DNA of 64,000 nt from Lysinibacillus piscis (GCF_026012395.1 NZ_BRZA01000002.1:682001-746000), one strand, 5' to 3'; counted from the stretch's first letter, positions 33,150 to 42,191 are shown. Program-made: numbers and translations. The notes: generated from the letters alone by a model not told the origin.

Positions 33150-33325
33150 AGTAGTTGGACAAGCGGTACCAATATGGTTTAAAAGGGAATTCGGAAGCAG
33201 TAAATGTAAGCCGAAGCTGTCCCCGCAACTGTGAGTGCTGACAAATAATCGATAAACCACTGTGAACAACGGGAAGGTGATTATTTGGAGGAAGCATGAG
33301 CCAGGAGACCTGCCACCTGTTCCAA
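33150..33325 (+). promoter_or_regulatory. Cobalamin riboswitch upstream of ribonucleotide reductase
   Basis: Conserved parts appear in order: AAAAGGGAATTCGG (33181-33194), 'GAAGCTGTCCCCGCAACTGT' region (33213-33232) and the B12 box GAGCCAGGAGACCTGCC (33298-33314). The limits are approximate. With the downstream terminator at 33421 it should switch the nrd genes off when adenosylcobalamin is abundant. Confidence 0.93.
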
Positions 33326-33420
33326 AATAAGCAGCACATTCTTCGGGGATTGAGAGGTGGAGGCGATTGATTTGCATACGTTTTTGTATGCATGTCCTTC
33401 ATTTCCATTTCCGATTTTAC

Positions 33421-33451
33421 AGCGATGATGCATGGTGCATCATCGCTTTTT
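33421..33451 (+). terminator. Riboswitch expression-platform terminator
   Basis: 12-bp perfect stem AGCGATGATGCA (33421-33432) and TGCATCATCGCT (33436-33447) with T tract to 33451, ending 30 bases before the nrdA-like start. Confidence 0.93.
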
Positions 33452-33481
33452 CGTGTTAGTGAGCAAAAGGAGAGATTGGAA

Positions 33482-35695
33482 ATGACAAATCAAATTGAAC
33501 AACAATTAACAAAGCTAAAAAACAGTTACACGGAGGATGAACTGGAAAGCTTTTTACGCTTATCAGAGCGTTGGTTACGCAAAAATGAAGAAGCGACATT
33601 TGAAGCATGGGCAGAGGCGATGGTTTTACAAACATTGAGCTTGATTGATGAAGAGGAGCCATATTGGACATTTGTAGCGGCACAGCTTTATTTAGCAAAG
33701 CTTTATGAGCAATTTGCCATTATGCGTGGTGTGACAGCGGAGGACGTTTATCAATCCTTTCCACAGCAATTACAGCGCTATACAGAAGCAGGGTTATACC
33801 ATACGGATTTAACGACAAAATACACTACACAAGAATTAGCGGAATTGGCGATCGTGTTAGAGCCAAGCCGTGATACATTATTTACCTATATTGGTTTGAA
33901 AACATTAATGGATCGTTATGTTGTGCGTGATTATACAAAAGCACCTGTCGAATTACCACAGGAACGCTGGCTGGTGATTGCGATGACATTAATGCAGGAT
34001 GAAACTGTGAACCGTTTAGAAAAGGTCAAAGAGGCTTACTGGGCGATGAGTAATTTGTATATGACCGTTGCCACGCCGACCTTATCGAATGCAGGGAAAA
34101 CACATGGACAATTATCTAGCTGCTTTATCGATACAGTGGATGATAGCTTACAAAGTATTTATGATACGAATACAGATGTAGCCACATTATCGAAATATGG
34201 TGGTGGGATTGGCGTCTATATGGGGAAAATTCGCAGTCGTGGTTCTTCCATTAAAGGCTTTAAAGGGGCATCGAGTGGCGTCTTACCATGGATTAAACAA
34301 TTGAATAATACAGCGGTGTCAGTCGATCAGCTTGGGCAGCGTCAAGGGGCGATTGCTGTGTATTTAGATGTTTGGCATAAGGATGTGTTCACCTTTTTAG
34401 ATTTACGTTTAAATAATGGAGATGAACGCCTACGTGCACACGATATTTTCACAGGGCTTTGCTTGCCTGACCTCTTTATGGAAACAGTGGAGGCACGTGG
34501 CGACTGGCATTTATTTGACCCACATGAAGTACGTGAGGTGATGGGCTTCTCCTTAGAGGATTTCTATGATGAAGAAAAGGGTGCTGGCTCCTTCCGCACA
34601 AAATATGCCGAATGTATTGCGAACCCATTACTAAATCGTGAGGTTGTACCAGCCATTGATATTATGAAGCGTATTATGCGCTCTCAATTAGAGACAGGTG
34701 TACCGTTTATGTTTTATCGTGATGAAGTGAATCGCATGAATCCAAATAAACATGAAGGCATGATTTATAGCTCAAACTTATGTACAGAAATCGCACAAAA
34801 TATGTCACCAACTGAATTTGAGTCACTTGTATTAGAGGATGATGTCATTGTGACACGTCGTAAGCCAGGGGATTTCGTTGTTTGTAACTTATCATCCATT
34901 AACTTAGGCAAAGCGGTTCCTGCTGATGTGTTGGAGCGTTTAATTCCGATTCAAGTACGGATGCTAGATAATGTTATTGAACTCAATGATATTCCAGTAA
35001 AACAGGCAGAGCGTACAAACTTGCGCTATCGTGGTATTGGACTTGGTACATTTGGCTGGCATCATTTATTAGCTCTACAAAATATTCAATGGGAGTCGGC
35101 TGGGGCTGTTGCGTATGCAGATAGGCTGTATGAGGAAATTGCCTATTTAACGATTCAAGCATCTAATACGTTAGCGCAAGAAAAAGGTGCATATCCATTG
35201 TTTGAAGGCTCGGATTGGCAAACAGGAGCCTATTTTGACAAACGTGCTTATATGGGTGACAAATGGCAAGCATTGCGTGAAGCGGTGGCACAAACAGGGC
35301 TACGCAACGGTTATTTAATGGCCATTGCTCCGAATTCATCTACCTCTATTTTAGCAGGCAGTACAGCAACGATTGACCCGATTTTCCAAAAAAGCTATTC
35401 AGAGGAGAAGAAGGATTATAAAATTCCAGTGACAGTACCTGATTTATCACCTGTGACAACATGGTATTATAAATCCGCTTATTTTATTGACCAAAATTGG
35501 ACAATTAAGCAAAATGCCGCACGTGCACGTCATATTGATCAAGGCATTTCTTTAAATTTATATGTGCAAAATACGATACAGGCAAAGGATTTACTGGCAC
35601 TACATTTACACGCTTGGGCAAGTGGTGTCAAAACGACTTATTATGTACGTTCTACATCGGTGGAATTAATCGAATGTGAATCGTGTGCAAGCTAG
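33482..35695 (+). CDS. nrdA: Class I ribonucleoside-diphosphate reductase, alpha subunit
   Basis: 737 residues; reduces ribonucleoside diphosphates to deoxy forms with the beta subunit at 35705. Catalytic elements visible: the first active-site Cys in 'LSNAGKTHGQLSSCFIDT', the radical Cys in 'SSNLCTEI', its partner in 'VVCNLSSINLG', the C-terminal Tyr pair in 'TTYYVRS' and the redox pair CESC in the last residues. There is no N-terminal ATP-cone, so overall activity inhibition by dATP through that domain is not expected. ATG 33482 follows AAGGAGA; the frame extends upstream through the terminator but without initiation signals. Controlled by a cobalamin riboswitch. Confidence 0.94.
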   Translation: MTNQIEQQLTKLKNSYTEDELESFLRLSERWLRKNEEATFEAWAEAMVLQTLSLIDEEEPYWTFVAAQLYLAKLYEQFAIMRGVTAEDVYQSFPQQLQRYTEAGLYHTDLTTKYTTQELAELAIVLEPSRDTLFTYIGLKTLMDRYVVRDYTKAPVELPQERWLVIAMTLMQDETVNRLEKVKEAYWAMSNLYMTVATPTLSNAGKTHGQLSSCFIDTVDDSLQSIYDTNTDVATLSKYGGGIGVYMGKIRSRGSSIKGFKGASSGVLPWIKQLNNTAVSVDQLGQRQGAIAVYLDVWHKDVFTFLDLRLNNGDERLRAHDIFTGLCLPDLFMETVEARGDWHLFDPHEVREVMGFSLEDFYDEEKGAGSFRTKYAECIANPLLNREVVPAIDIMKRIMRSQLETGVPFMFYRDEVNRMNPNKHEGMIYSSNLCTEIAQNMSPTEFESLVLEDDVIVTRRKPGDFVVCNLSSINLGKAVPADVLERLIPIQVRMLDNVIELNDIPVKQAERTNLRYRGIGLGTFGWHHLLALQNIQWESAGAVAYADRLYEEIAYLTIQASNTLAQEKGAYPLFEGSDWQTGAYFDKRAYMGDKWQALREAVAQTGLRNGYLMAIAPNSSTSILAGSTATIDPIFQKSYSEEKKDYKIPVTVPDLSPVTTWYYKSAYFIDQNWTIKQNAARARHIDQGISLNLYVQNTIQAKDLLALHLHAWASGVKTTYYVRSTSVELIECESCAS

Positions 35696-35704
35696 GAGGA
35701 CATT

Positions 35705-36745
35705 ATGACAACAATTACGAAACGACCGATTATGGATAAAACAGCACCAAACCGTTCTACAAGCATCGTCAACGGGCATTCATCCAATATTTTAAACTGG
35801 GATGATGTTCGTTTTAACTGGGCATATCCTAAATATAAAAAAATGCTAGGAAACTTTTGGACACCATTTGAAATTAATATGAGCAATGATGTCAAACAAT
35901 TTTCTACATTATCAGCAGATGAACGAGAATCTTTCTTGAAAATTATTGGTTTATTAGCATTGCTAGATAGCGTACAAACGGATTTTGCGGGTAAGGTAGC
36001 GGATTATTTAACAGATTCGAGCTTAAATGCCTTGATGATTATTTTAGCACAGCAGGAGGTGATTCATAATCATTCGTACTCCTATGTGCTGTCTAGTCTT
36101 GTGACAAAGGATGAGCAGGATCGGACATTTGATTTTTGGCGGACAGAGCCTGTGCTAGAGCGCCGCAATGATTTTGTTATTAAAGGCTATCATGCATTCT
36201 CCGAAGAACCAACAGTAGAAAGTATGCTAGAGGCGATTGTCTACGATGTTATTTTAGAGGGATTGTTCTTCTATTCAGGCTTTGCTTTCTTTTATCATTT
36301 GGCACGCAATCAAAAAATGGTAGCTACCTCTACAATGATTAATTACATTAACCGTGATGAGCAGCTTCATGTCGATTTATTTGTGAAAATTTATCAGGAG
36401 CTATTAGCAGAATACCCTGAATATGATACACCAGAGCGAGCAGCCCATGTACAGGCTATTTTCCGTGAGGCTGTACAGCTTGAAATTGATTGGGCAAATG
36501 AAGTGATTGGCGATAAAATTGATGGCTTGGATGTTGAGGATGTACATGATTATGTGTATTTTTATGCTAATGTGCGTTGTCACCAATTAGGGGTGGAGCG
36601 ACCATTTGACGGTTATCGTAAAAATCCATTGAAGTGGGTGAAAGCCTATGAGGATGTAGATCAAGGAAAAACGGATTTCTTTGAGCAGCGTTCTCGTCAA
36701 TATGTCAAAGTGAATGTAGAAGATAATGGCTTTGATGATTTGTAA
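35705..36745 (+). CDS. nrdB: Class I ribonucleoside-diphosphate reductase, beta subunit
   Basis: 346 residues; carries the dinuclear metal site and radical. The ligand pattern is present: 'QEVIHNHSYSYV' gives Glu-x2-His with the radical Tyr four residues on, and 'RDEQLHVDLF' gives the second Glu-x2-His; 'LLALLDSVQTD' supplies the first Asp and 'ILEGLFFYSGF' a Glu. The presence of the Tyr argues against the Tyr-less Mn/Fe class Ic type. Nine bases after nrdA (GGAGGA), so co-transcribed. No nrdI lies next to it. Confidence 0.94.
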   Translation: MTTITKRPIMDKTAPNRSTSIVNGHSSNILNWDDVRFNWAYPKYKKMLGNFWTPFEINMSNDVKQFSTLSADERESFLKIIGLLALLDSVQTDFAGKVADYLTDSSLNALMIILAQQEVIHNHSYSYVLSSLVTKDEQDRTFDFWRTEPVLERRNDFVIKGYHAFSEEPTVESMLEAIVYDVILEGLFFYSGFAFFYHLARNQKMVATSTMINYINRDEQLHVDLFVKIYQELLAEYPEYDTPERAAHVQAIFREAVQLEIDWANEVIGDKIDGLDVEDVHDYVYFYANVRCHQLGVERPFDGYRKNPLKWVKAYEDVDQGKTDFFEQRSRQYVKVNVEDNGFDDL

Positions 36746-36764
36746 TAAAGAACATTGAAGGACT

Positions 36765-36801
36765 AAAAGCGCTAGAAATCCATATTTTTAGCGCTTTTTT
36801 G
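36765..36801 (+). terminator. Intrinsic terminator of the nrd operon
   Basis: AAAAGCGCTA (36765-36774) pairs with TAGCGCTTTT (36789-36798), then TT. Confidence 0.92.
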
Positions 36802-36828
36802 TATAGAAGAAAGTATTCAGCGTAGGTC

Positions 36829-37012
36829 GTGTCTGAAAACGGCTTACTACATGGATAATTGGGCGAATTCGTTTGCTTTGCGGGCGAAACAATCTATTTT
36901 ACGAGCGAATTCAACTACTTTTCGGGCAAAACATTACTTTTGGCATAGTTTTTGCACAACATGATGATTGTAAAAAGTGTACATAGCACCTGAATTTGTA
37001 GTTTTCAGACAC
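36829..37012. repeat. 184-bp element: inverted-repeat ends around 21-bp tandem repeats
   Basis: Ends are a perfect 12-bp inverted repeat, GTGTCTGAAAAC (36829-36840) and GTTTTCAGACAC (37001-37012). Inside, units at 36861, 36882, 36903 and 36924 repeat every 21 bp (GGGCGAATTC, GGGCGAAACA, GAGCGAATTC, GGGCAAAACA cores). No coding frame. MITE-like layout, but no target duplication was confirmed. The flanking gap up to 37051 shows nothing else. Confidence 0.75.
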
Positions 37013-37051
37013 GCTCTAGCTAAATGGTTAAAAAGATTTTCTTGCTAGAAA

Positions 37052-37080
37052 TGAAACTTTTCCTATATTCGTCAGTCTAA
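37052..37080 (+). promoter_or_regulatory. ECF-sigma-type promoter
   Basis: -35 TGAAAC (37052-37057) followed by TTTT, 16-bp spacer, and AGTCTAA (37074-37080) as -10, close to the TGAAAC-N16-CGTCTAA form recognised by SigM/SigW-type factors. Likely autoregulation of the sigma gene 28 bases downstream. Confidence 0.6.
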
Positions 37081-37107
37081 CTACTAACGCAGGAAAGGGG
37101 TGAGGGC

Positions 37108-37641
37108 ATGGAAAAGCAGCAAAAGGATGAGCGTTTAACAGAGGCGATGCGAATTTATGGCAATTATTTGCTGAAGCTTTGTTATACATATGTACATAAT
37201 TGGACGGTTGCAGAGGATTTAGTGCAGGACACGTTTGTGAAATATTATGAAAAAATGGAGCAATTCCGAGAAGAAGCAGCCGTGAAAACCTACTTATATC
37301 GCATTGCTATTAATCATTGTCATAATTATTTAACGAGCTGGCGTTATACAAAATTACAAATCATTGATTATTGGCATAAGCTAATAAGTCATGGAGATGA
37401 ACCTGAAGTACAGCTGCTTGCACAGGAAGCGGACGCTTTCCTCGTACATGCGATTGAGCGGTTGCCGACAAAATATAAGGATGTACTATTGCTTTTTCAT
37501 TTTGCGGAATTTTCGCTAAAGGAAATCGCTGTATTAGTAAGGTTACCCGAAAATACAGTGAAAACAAGATTGAGGCGAGCACGACAAATGGTTGGTGTAA
37601 CATTACAGGAGGAGGGATTTGAAAATGGATTCGATTCGTAA
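37108..37641 (+). CDS. ECF-type RNA polymerase sigma factor
   Basis: 177 residues with sigma region 2 ('YGNYLLKLCYTYVHNWTVAEDLVQDTFVKYYEKMEQF...KTYLYRIAINHCHNYL', about 17-77) and region 4 ('IERLPTKYKDVLLLFHFAEFSLKEIAVLVRLPENTVKTRLRRAR', about 115-160). ATG 37108 follows AAAGGGGTGAGGGC. The next gene overlaps by 17 bases and encodes a membrane protein with a soluble N-terminus, the place expected for its anti-sigma factor. An ECF-like promoter is directly upstream. Confidence 0.92.
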   Translation: MEKQQKDERLTEAMRIYGNYLLKLCYTYVHNWTVAEDLVQDTFVKYYEKMEQFREEAAVKTYLYRIAINHCHNYLTSWRYTKLQIIDYWHKLISHGDEPEVQLLAQEADAFLVHAIERLPTKYKDVLLLFHFAEFSLKEIAVLVRLPENTVKTRLRRARQMVGVTLQEEGFENGFDS

Positions 37642-38488
37642 AGCAATTGACACAATGTATAGCCAGCAAACATTTTCAGCAGAACAACAGCAAAAAACAT
37701 GGCAAAAAATCAATCGACCACAACAGAATAAAATCATTGCACCAGTAACCCTTGCAGCGACAGTTCTTAGCTGTCTTGTCCTAGCTTTTATCCTATTCCC
37801 TGTGATGGATAGCACGTCCACTGCGCCGACAGTCTATGCGGAAAAATCAGGGCGTGAAAGGGATTTTAGCGTGTTACTAAGACCATGGATGCTAACGGGA
37901 ATGATAAGTGCTATTTTATTAATTGGCTTTATGATAGTAGCGGTCATCAAAAAATGGTGGTGGCGTGTATTATTATGCGTGATTGTTGTGATAGCCATCG
38001 CTGATAATATCAATGATCGTATTGGCTATCGCTATTATGTCACAACAGAAGCGGATATGGAAATGGCTTTGCGTGATGGCATTTGGCCGATTGGTCGTAT
38101 CGAGGGGCTTCATTTTTACGAGACGATGACATTACAGCAATACCGTTTTAGCTATTTGAAAACGAGCGATTATGGTCCAATCATAGCTATTTTAATGCAT
38201 GATGGGCGAGGCTATAAAATTGAGACGGCACAGATGACGTCAGATGAAACGTTACTATCAGCAATCTATATACGTGATATACAAACACTGCTTATCCCAC
38301 TAAAGGAACATGCAAATGTACAGAAGCTGATTTTACAAAATGACCATGAGCGGATTGAACAATTGGTGGATTCTCCATTAACGGCTATCCCCACTACCTA
38401 TCAAAGTTGGACGATTTACGGTGTAGATGCACAAGGAAATGAAACACTTCTATATAAGCCTGAACGAATTTGGACATATGATGGATGA
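37625..38488 (+). CDS. Membrane protein, probable anti-sigma partner
   Basis: 287 residues. ATG 37625 with GGAGGAGGG about nine bases upstream; an in-frame TTG at 37619 is too close to that site. A roughly 40-residue cytoplasmic head precedes one hydrophobic helix (about 42-61) and two more at about 90-130, and the rest ('EADMEMALRDGIWPIGRIEGLHFYETMTL...') is soluble, probably outside. The head has no clear zinc-binding HxxxCxxC motif, so the anti-sigma role rests on gene position and topology only. Confidence 0.65.
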   Translation: MDSIRKAIDTMYSQQTFSAEQQQKTWQKINRPQQNKIIAPVTLAATVLSCLVLAFILFPVMDSTSTAPTVYAEKSGRERDFSVLLRPWMLTGMISAILLIGFMIVAVIKKWWWRVLLCVIVVIAIADNINDRIGYRYYVTTEADMEMALRDGIWPIGRIEGLHFYETMTLQQYRFSYLKTSDYGPIIAILMHDGRGYKIETAQMTSDETLLSAIYIRDIQTLLIPLKEHANVQKLILQNDHERIEQLVDSPLTAIPTTYQSWTIYGVDAQGNETLLYKPERIWTYDG

Positions 38489-38599
38489 CCCCTCCGTCTA
38501 AGGTCTTAGTCATATATCCAACGGAGGTGCGTTTCTGGAAAAAGGCGACTTCTATATACTAAAAACAGTAGATATAGTATACAGAAGGAGGCAATTTAG

Positions 38600-39316
38600 A
38601 TGAAGAAATTAATGGTAGTAGGGGCAATGATGGGGGTTTCCGTGATGTTGTTGACGGGGTGTTTCTCCATTCTACCTGGGAAAACAGCGGAGGAATCCAT
38701 TGTAGTGAACAAAGATAAAGCAAAAAAATTAGAGGTAGATATTGAGCTTGGTGTAGGTGAAATGACGGTCAAAAAAGGTGCACAGGAATGGGTAGAAGGC
38801 ACAGCAGTGTACAATAAAAAGAAATTAGCGCCACAAGTAAGCTATCAATTGCAGGGAAAAACAGGCGAAGTGTCCATTGAGCAGAAAAATGCTAAAAGCT
38901 TCGGATTCTCGGAAGTGAAAAATAACTGGTCTATTATGTTAAATGAAGATGTACCGATGAATTTAGCTGTTGAAACGGGTGCCTCTGTGGCTGATTTGGA
39001 TTTACGTGGACTACAACTTGAAGGCTTAGATATTGATACAGGTGTAGGTGATTTGACGGTGAACTTAGGTGGCGATTGGGCAAAGAGCTTTGACACAACA
39101 ATCGAATCAGGTGTAGGGCAAACAACCGTGATTTTACCAACAGAGATAGGTGTGAAAATTACAGCAGAGAAAGGCATTGGTTCTCTAAATACGGATGGTT
39201 TAATAGCGAAAGAGAACGATGTCTATGTCAATGAAGCCTATGATAAGGCAGATGTTGTCATCAATATACGTGCTGAAATGGGCGTTGGAGATGTGACATT
39301 TACATTAGATAAATAA
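38600..39316 (+). CDS. Lipoprotein with toast-rack / DUF4097-like beta-helix domain
   Basis: 238 residues with a lipoprotein signal: 'MLLTGC' gives the lipidated Cys at residue 21. The body is made of regular beta repeats ('DIELGVGEMTVKKG', 'DIDTGVGDLTVNLGG', 'TTIESGVGQTTVILP', 'RAEMGVGDVTFTL'), the 'toast-rack' N-terminal/adhesin-like beta-helix pattern. GAAGGAGG precedes ATG 38600. A separate promoter is likely; an inverted repeat of TATACT/AGTATA lies at about 38553-38581. Same-strand neighbour of the ECF sigma pair, possibly part of its envelope-stress regulon (inference). Confidence 0.78.
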   Translation: MKKLMVVGAMMGVSVMLLTGCFSILPGKTAEESIVVNKDKAKKLEVDIELGVGEMTVKKGAQEWVEGTAVYNKKKLAPQVSYQLQGKTGEVSIEQKNAKSFGFSEVKNNWSIMLNEDVPMNLAVETGASVADLDLRGLQLEGLDIDTGVGDLTVNLGGDWAKSFDTTIESGVGQTTVILPTEIGVKITAEKGIGSLNTDGLIAKENDVYVNEAYDKADVVINIRAEMGVGDVTFTLDK

Positions 39317-39446
39317 TAAGTAGTATAAACGTCAAATACGATTTTTTGTATTTGGCGTTTGTTTTGTGGTAGTTTGGAAGGAGGAAAGTGGTTGTGCAAA
39401 ATGTTTTCTATCATAAAAACTTTGACTTAGAGAGCGAGGATTCCCG

Positions 39447-39872
39447 ATGTACGAATTAAAAACAAAAGAAACAGATCACAGTGTCATTGAATTTATCGAA
39501 AGTGTTGATTCTCCGAAAAAGCGTGAGGATGCGTATCGATTAGTGGATATTTTTACAGAAGTAACAGGCTATGAGGCAAAAATGTGGGGACCGAGTATTA
39601 TTGGTTTTGGCAAATATCATTATCAATATCAAACAGGGCATGAAGGGGATGCACCACTTGCTGGCTTTTCACCTCGCAAAGCAAAAATCAGCCTCTATTT
39701 TGCACCAGAGGACCCTGAGCGTGAAAGTACATTAAGCCGTTTAGGGAAGCATACAACAGGAAAATCATGTGTTTATGTCAATAAGCTAGCTGATATTGAT
39801 GTGGATGTGTTAAAGCAACTTATTATACAATCGATAGCGGTTGTTCAAAAAATGTATCCTAATCAATCATAG
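39447..39872 (+). CDS. DUF1801 domain protein
   Basis: 141 residues of the DUF1801 (YdhG-like) family: 'KREDAYRLVDIFTEVTGYEAKMWGPSIIGFGKYHY' and 'GFSPRKAKISLYF' are diagnostic. The family is small, cytoplasmic and of unknown biochemical role. ATG 39447 has GCGAGGA about ten bases upstream. A bidirectional terminator follows and separates it from the convergent isochorismatase gene. Confidence 0.85.
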   Translation: MYELKTKETDHSVIEFIESVDSPKKREDAYRLVDIFTEVTGYEAKMWGPSIIGFGKYHYQYQTGHEGDAPLAGFSPRKAKISLYFAPEDPERESTLSRLGKHTTGKSCVYVNKLADIDVDVLKQLIIQSIAVVQKMYPNQS

Positions 39873-39877
39873 AATCG

Positions 39878-39928
39878 CAAAAAACGAGCAACTCTTCTCG
39901 ATGCTATTGGAGAGCTGCTCGTTTTTTA
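39878..39928 (+). terminator. Bidirectional intrinsic terminator
   Basis: AAAACGAGCA (39881-39890) and TGCTCGTTTT (39916-39925) with additional inner CTCT/AGAG pairing; T tract on the plus strand and A tract before it serve both convergent genes. Confidence 0.92.
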
Positions 39929-39938
39929 ATGAAATTAT

Positions 39939-40445
39939 TTATTTTAAGATGTTTAAAAATCTACGGTCCCATATGTTCTCATAAAAATCGATTGTCTCTT
40001 TTGCAGACAGCAATGGATTATTAAAAGTAGAGGTTGCTTTTTGTACCATCACATTTTCGTAGCCCAATCCATGCGCAAATTTAATCGTAGCATCCATACA
40101 GTATTCGGTTTGAGCACCACAAAACTCAATACGATGAACAGCTAATTGATCTAAAAGATTTTTTAAATTTGTGTGGTAAAAAGAATTTGCATGTGTTTTT
40201 TGTATAATAAAATCTTGCTCTTGAACATCTAGATTTGTATGAATAGCCCATTGCTCGCCTTCAGGTACTAATGTTTCATCACAGTGTTGGACAAAAATGA
40301 TGGGTTTATGTGATTGTCTATAGAGAGAGATTCTACTGTTCACTTTCGTAAGTAAATTTTGTAAATCAAATAAATACTCTCCATTGTCATAACATACACC
40401 ATTTTGCAAATCAATAACCATTAAAACATCGGCACAAGTCTCCAT
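39939..40445 (-). CDS. Isochorismatase-family cysteine hydrolase
   Basis: 168 residues. The catalytic triad of the family is visible: Asp in 'VLMVIDLQNGV', Lys in 'IIQKTHANSF' and Cys in 'FCGAQTEYCMDAT'. ATG 40445 is used because AGAGGT lies about eight bases upstream, while the longer start at 40463 would contain it. Members hydrolyse amides or vinyl ethers (nicotinamidase-like, isochorismatase-like); the substrate cannot be told. Confidence 0.85.
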   Translation of the reverse strand: METCADVLMVIDLQNGVCYDNGEYLFDLQNLLTKVNSRISLYRQSHKPIIFVQHCDETLVPEGEQWAIHTNLDVQEQDFIIQKTHANSFYHTNLKNLLDQLAVHRIEFCGAQTEYCMDATIKFAHGLGYENVMVQKATSTFNNPLLSAKETIDFYENIWDRRFLNILK

Positions 40446-40622
40446 TATTTTTACCTCTTTCACGTTGCAATATGTTCATCATACGCTATTATACACTAAG
40501 CAATATATATAATAATAGCAGTCTTCACTATTTTGATAGTACACACGAGGGGATTGCTAAACTTTTATTGCGTATTAAAATCATGTAAAATGGATGTGAC
40601 ATATTGAAAGGAAGATAAGCAA

Positions 40623-41147
40623 TTGAAAACTTTTACATATACACAACCAATGGCTATTGAATCGACAGAAGTAGTCTCCATTTTGAATGAAGCGGGAGAG
40701 GTTACTTCCACTGTGCAACGTGTTTATAGTAATGCTTTGAAAAAAGCATTCGACCGCACAATGGAGTATCGCTATTTTGTACGCTATGATACCAAAGATG
40801 TCAGCGGTCAGCCGCTTTTCACCTGTAAAAAAATGACCCGACGCGGACGTGTCTATTTTCAAGGCAAGGATTGGCAGACAGGTAAGGACTATACGATTGC
40901 CTATGATGGCTGGAAGTTGATGCTGCCTGACCTTATGATTACAGATGGTGTGCAGACAATCAAACTCAATAAAGAAATGGAAGATTGGTCGGTATTCTCT
41001 ATCGATGAGCAGCCTATTGCACGATGGCAGGCTACTTTCCATGACAGTTACTTCACGATGACTGTGCAAATTGAAGCAGACAGCCCTATCCAACAGGAAG
41101 CTTTTTTTATCACTATTGGACAGGCTGTATTATTTATCGGTGCATAA
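40623..41147 (+). CDS. Tubby C-terminal-like domain protein (YxjI/LURP-like)
   Basis: 174 residues, rich in beta strands, starting with TTG 40623 after GGAAGATAA. 'KAFDRTMEYRYFVRYDTKDVSGQPLFTCKKMTRRGRVYFQGKDWQTGKDYTIAYDGWKLMLPDL' resembles the tubby-like beta-barrel (LURP-one/scramblase-related) proteins such as B. subtilis YxjI. No signal peptide. A 170-codon frame on the opposite strand is its antisense shadow. Function unknown, possibly membrane-lipid binding by analogy. Confidence 0.55.
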   Translation: MKTFTYTQPMAIESTEVVSILNEAGEVTSTVQRVYSNALKKAFDRTMEYRYFVRYDTKDVSGQPLFTCKKMTRRGRVYFQGKDWQTGKDYTIAYDGWKLMLPDLMITDGVQTIKLNKEMEDWSVFSIDEQPIARWQATFHDSYFTMTVQIEADSPIQQEAFFITIGQAVLFIGA

Positions 41148-41180
41148 GCAATGACGCTGAGACATAATTGCTTATAGTTA

Positions 41181-42191
41181 TCATTTAATTTTAATAATCA
41201 CTTTGCCTTTTGCTCTGCCTGATTCAGCGTAGTCAAAAGCCTTTTGAATATCTGGGAACGAGACAACACGGTCAATAATAGGCTTGATTTTTTGTGCTTC
41301 AATCAACTCTCGAATGATAGCGAGTTGTGCTCCACTAGGCTTCATAAATAGAAAATGGTATTGAACCTTGTGTTGCTTTTCTAATGCTGTTAGTTTGCGT
41401 GTTGCTAATTTTAGAATAAAGGATTTCCATATATTCAATCCATACTCTTTAGCGAAGCGATAGTTGGGTATGCCAGATAGTGACACAATTTTCCCACCAG
41501 GTTTTAGAATTTTAAATGCGTTCTTTAAGGCTTCGCCACCTAATGTATCATAAACATAGTCGTAATCTGTTAATACATCCTCGAATTTTTCTGTTGTATA
41601 ATCAATGATCCTGTCTGCCCCAAAATCTTTAACGAATGCTTCATTTTTGGCACTTGTGGTAGTTGCTACATAGGCACCCATTACCTTTGCAAGTTGAATG
41701 GCAAACGTGCCAACTCCCCCTGAGCCAGCTTGAATCAAAATTTTATCTGTTGGTTTTAGCTGCATAATATCGTGGAAAGCTTGATAGGTAGTAAGACCAA
41801 CTAATGGGATAGCTGCTGCCTCTTCAAAGCTTACATTTTTCGGCTTCATGGCGATATCATCCTGATGAATAGCGATGTATTCCGCAAATGTCCCAATTCT
41901 TGACTTTCTTGGTCGACCATATACTTCATCGCCCACTTTAAATGCAGTCACATTTCTCCCTACTTGAATGACAACACCCGAAAAATCATTACCTAAAATT
42001 AATGGCATGTTATACTTCAATAGCATTTTCAATTTCCCATCTCTCACTTTAAAATCAATAGGATTAATACTTGCTGCATGAATCTCCACCAATACGTCAT
42101 CAGCAGAAATTTTCGGCATTGCTACTTTTTTTATCTCAAGTTGCTTTTGACCATAATGATTGATTAGTGCGGCATTCATATATTGTTCCAT
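41181..42191 (-). CDS. NADP-dependent zinc-independent alcohol dehydrogenase / quinone oxidoreductase
   Basis: 336-residue medium-chain reductase. 'LILGNDFSGVVIQVGRNVTAFKVGDEVYG' and the Rossmann loop 'ILIQAGSGGVGTFAIQLAKVMGAYVATTTS' are characteristic; zinc-ligand Cys residues are absent, as in the quinone reductase branch. ATG 42191 has AAAGGAGA upstream, better than the 24-residue longer frame. Divergent from an ArsR regulator with overlapping promoter region, so probably regulated by it. Confidence 0.88.
   Translation of the reverse strand: MEQYMNAALINHYGQKQLEIKKVAMPKISADDVLVEIHAASINPIDFKVRDGKLKMLLKYNMPLILGNDFSGVVIQVGRNVTAFKVGDEVYGRPRKSRIGTFAEYIAIHQDDIAMKPKNVSFEEAAAIPLVGLTTYQAFHDIMQLKPTDKILIQAGSGGVGTFAIQLAKVMGAYVATTTSAKNEAFVKDFGADRIIDYTTEKFEDVLTDYDYVYDTLGGEALKNAFKILKPGGKIVSLSGIPNYRFAKEYGLNIWKSFILKLATRKLTALEKQHKVQYHFLFMKPSGAQLAIIRELIEAQKIKPIIDRVVSFPDIQKAFDYAESGRAKGKVIIKIK

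Noticed and set aside
33067-33408. 113-codon and 80-codon minus frames
   Set aside because: They lie over the cobalamin riboswitch, whose conserved structure explains the sequence.
36829-37012. Insertion sequence
   Set aside because: No transposase frame is present; only inverted ends and short tandem repeats are seen, so it is reported as a repeat element.
38845-39177. 110-codon minus frame
   Set aside because: Antisense of the toast-rack lipoprotein gene; regular beta repeats there give long chance frames.
40581-41093. 170-codon open frame on the minus strand
   Set aside because: It is fully antisense to the tubby-like gene at 40623-41147, which has a ribosome site and a coherent beta-rich product; the minus frame has no ribosome site and no recognisable family.
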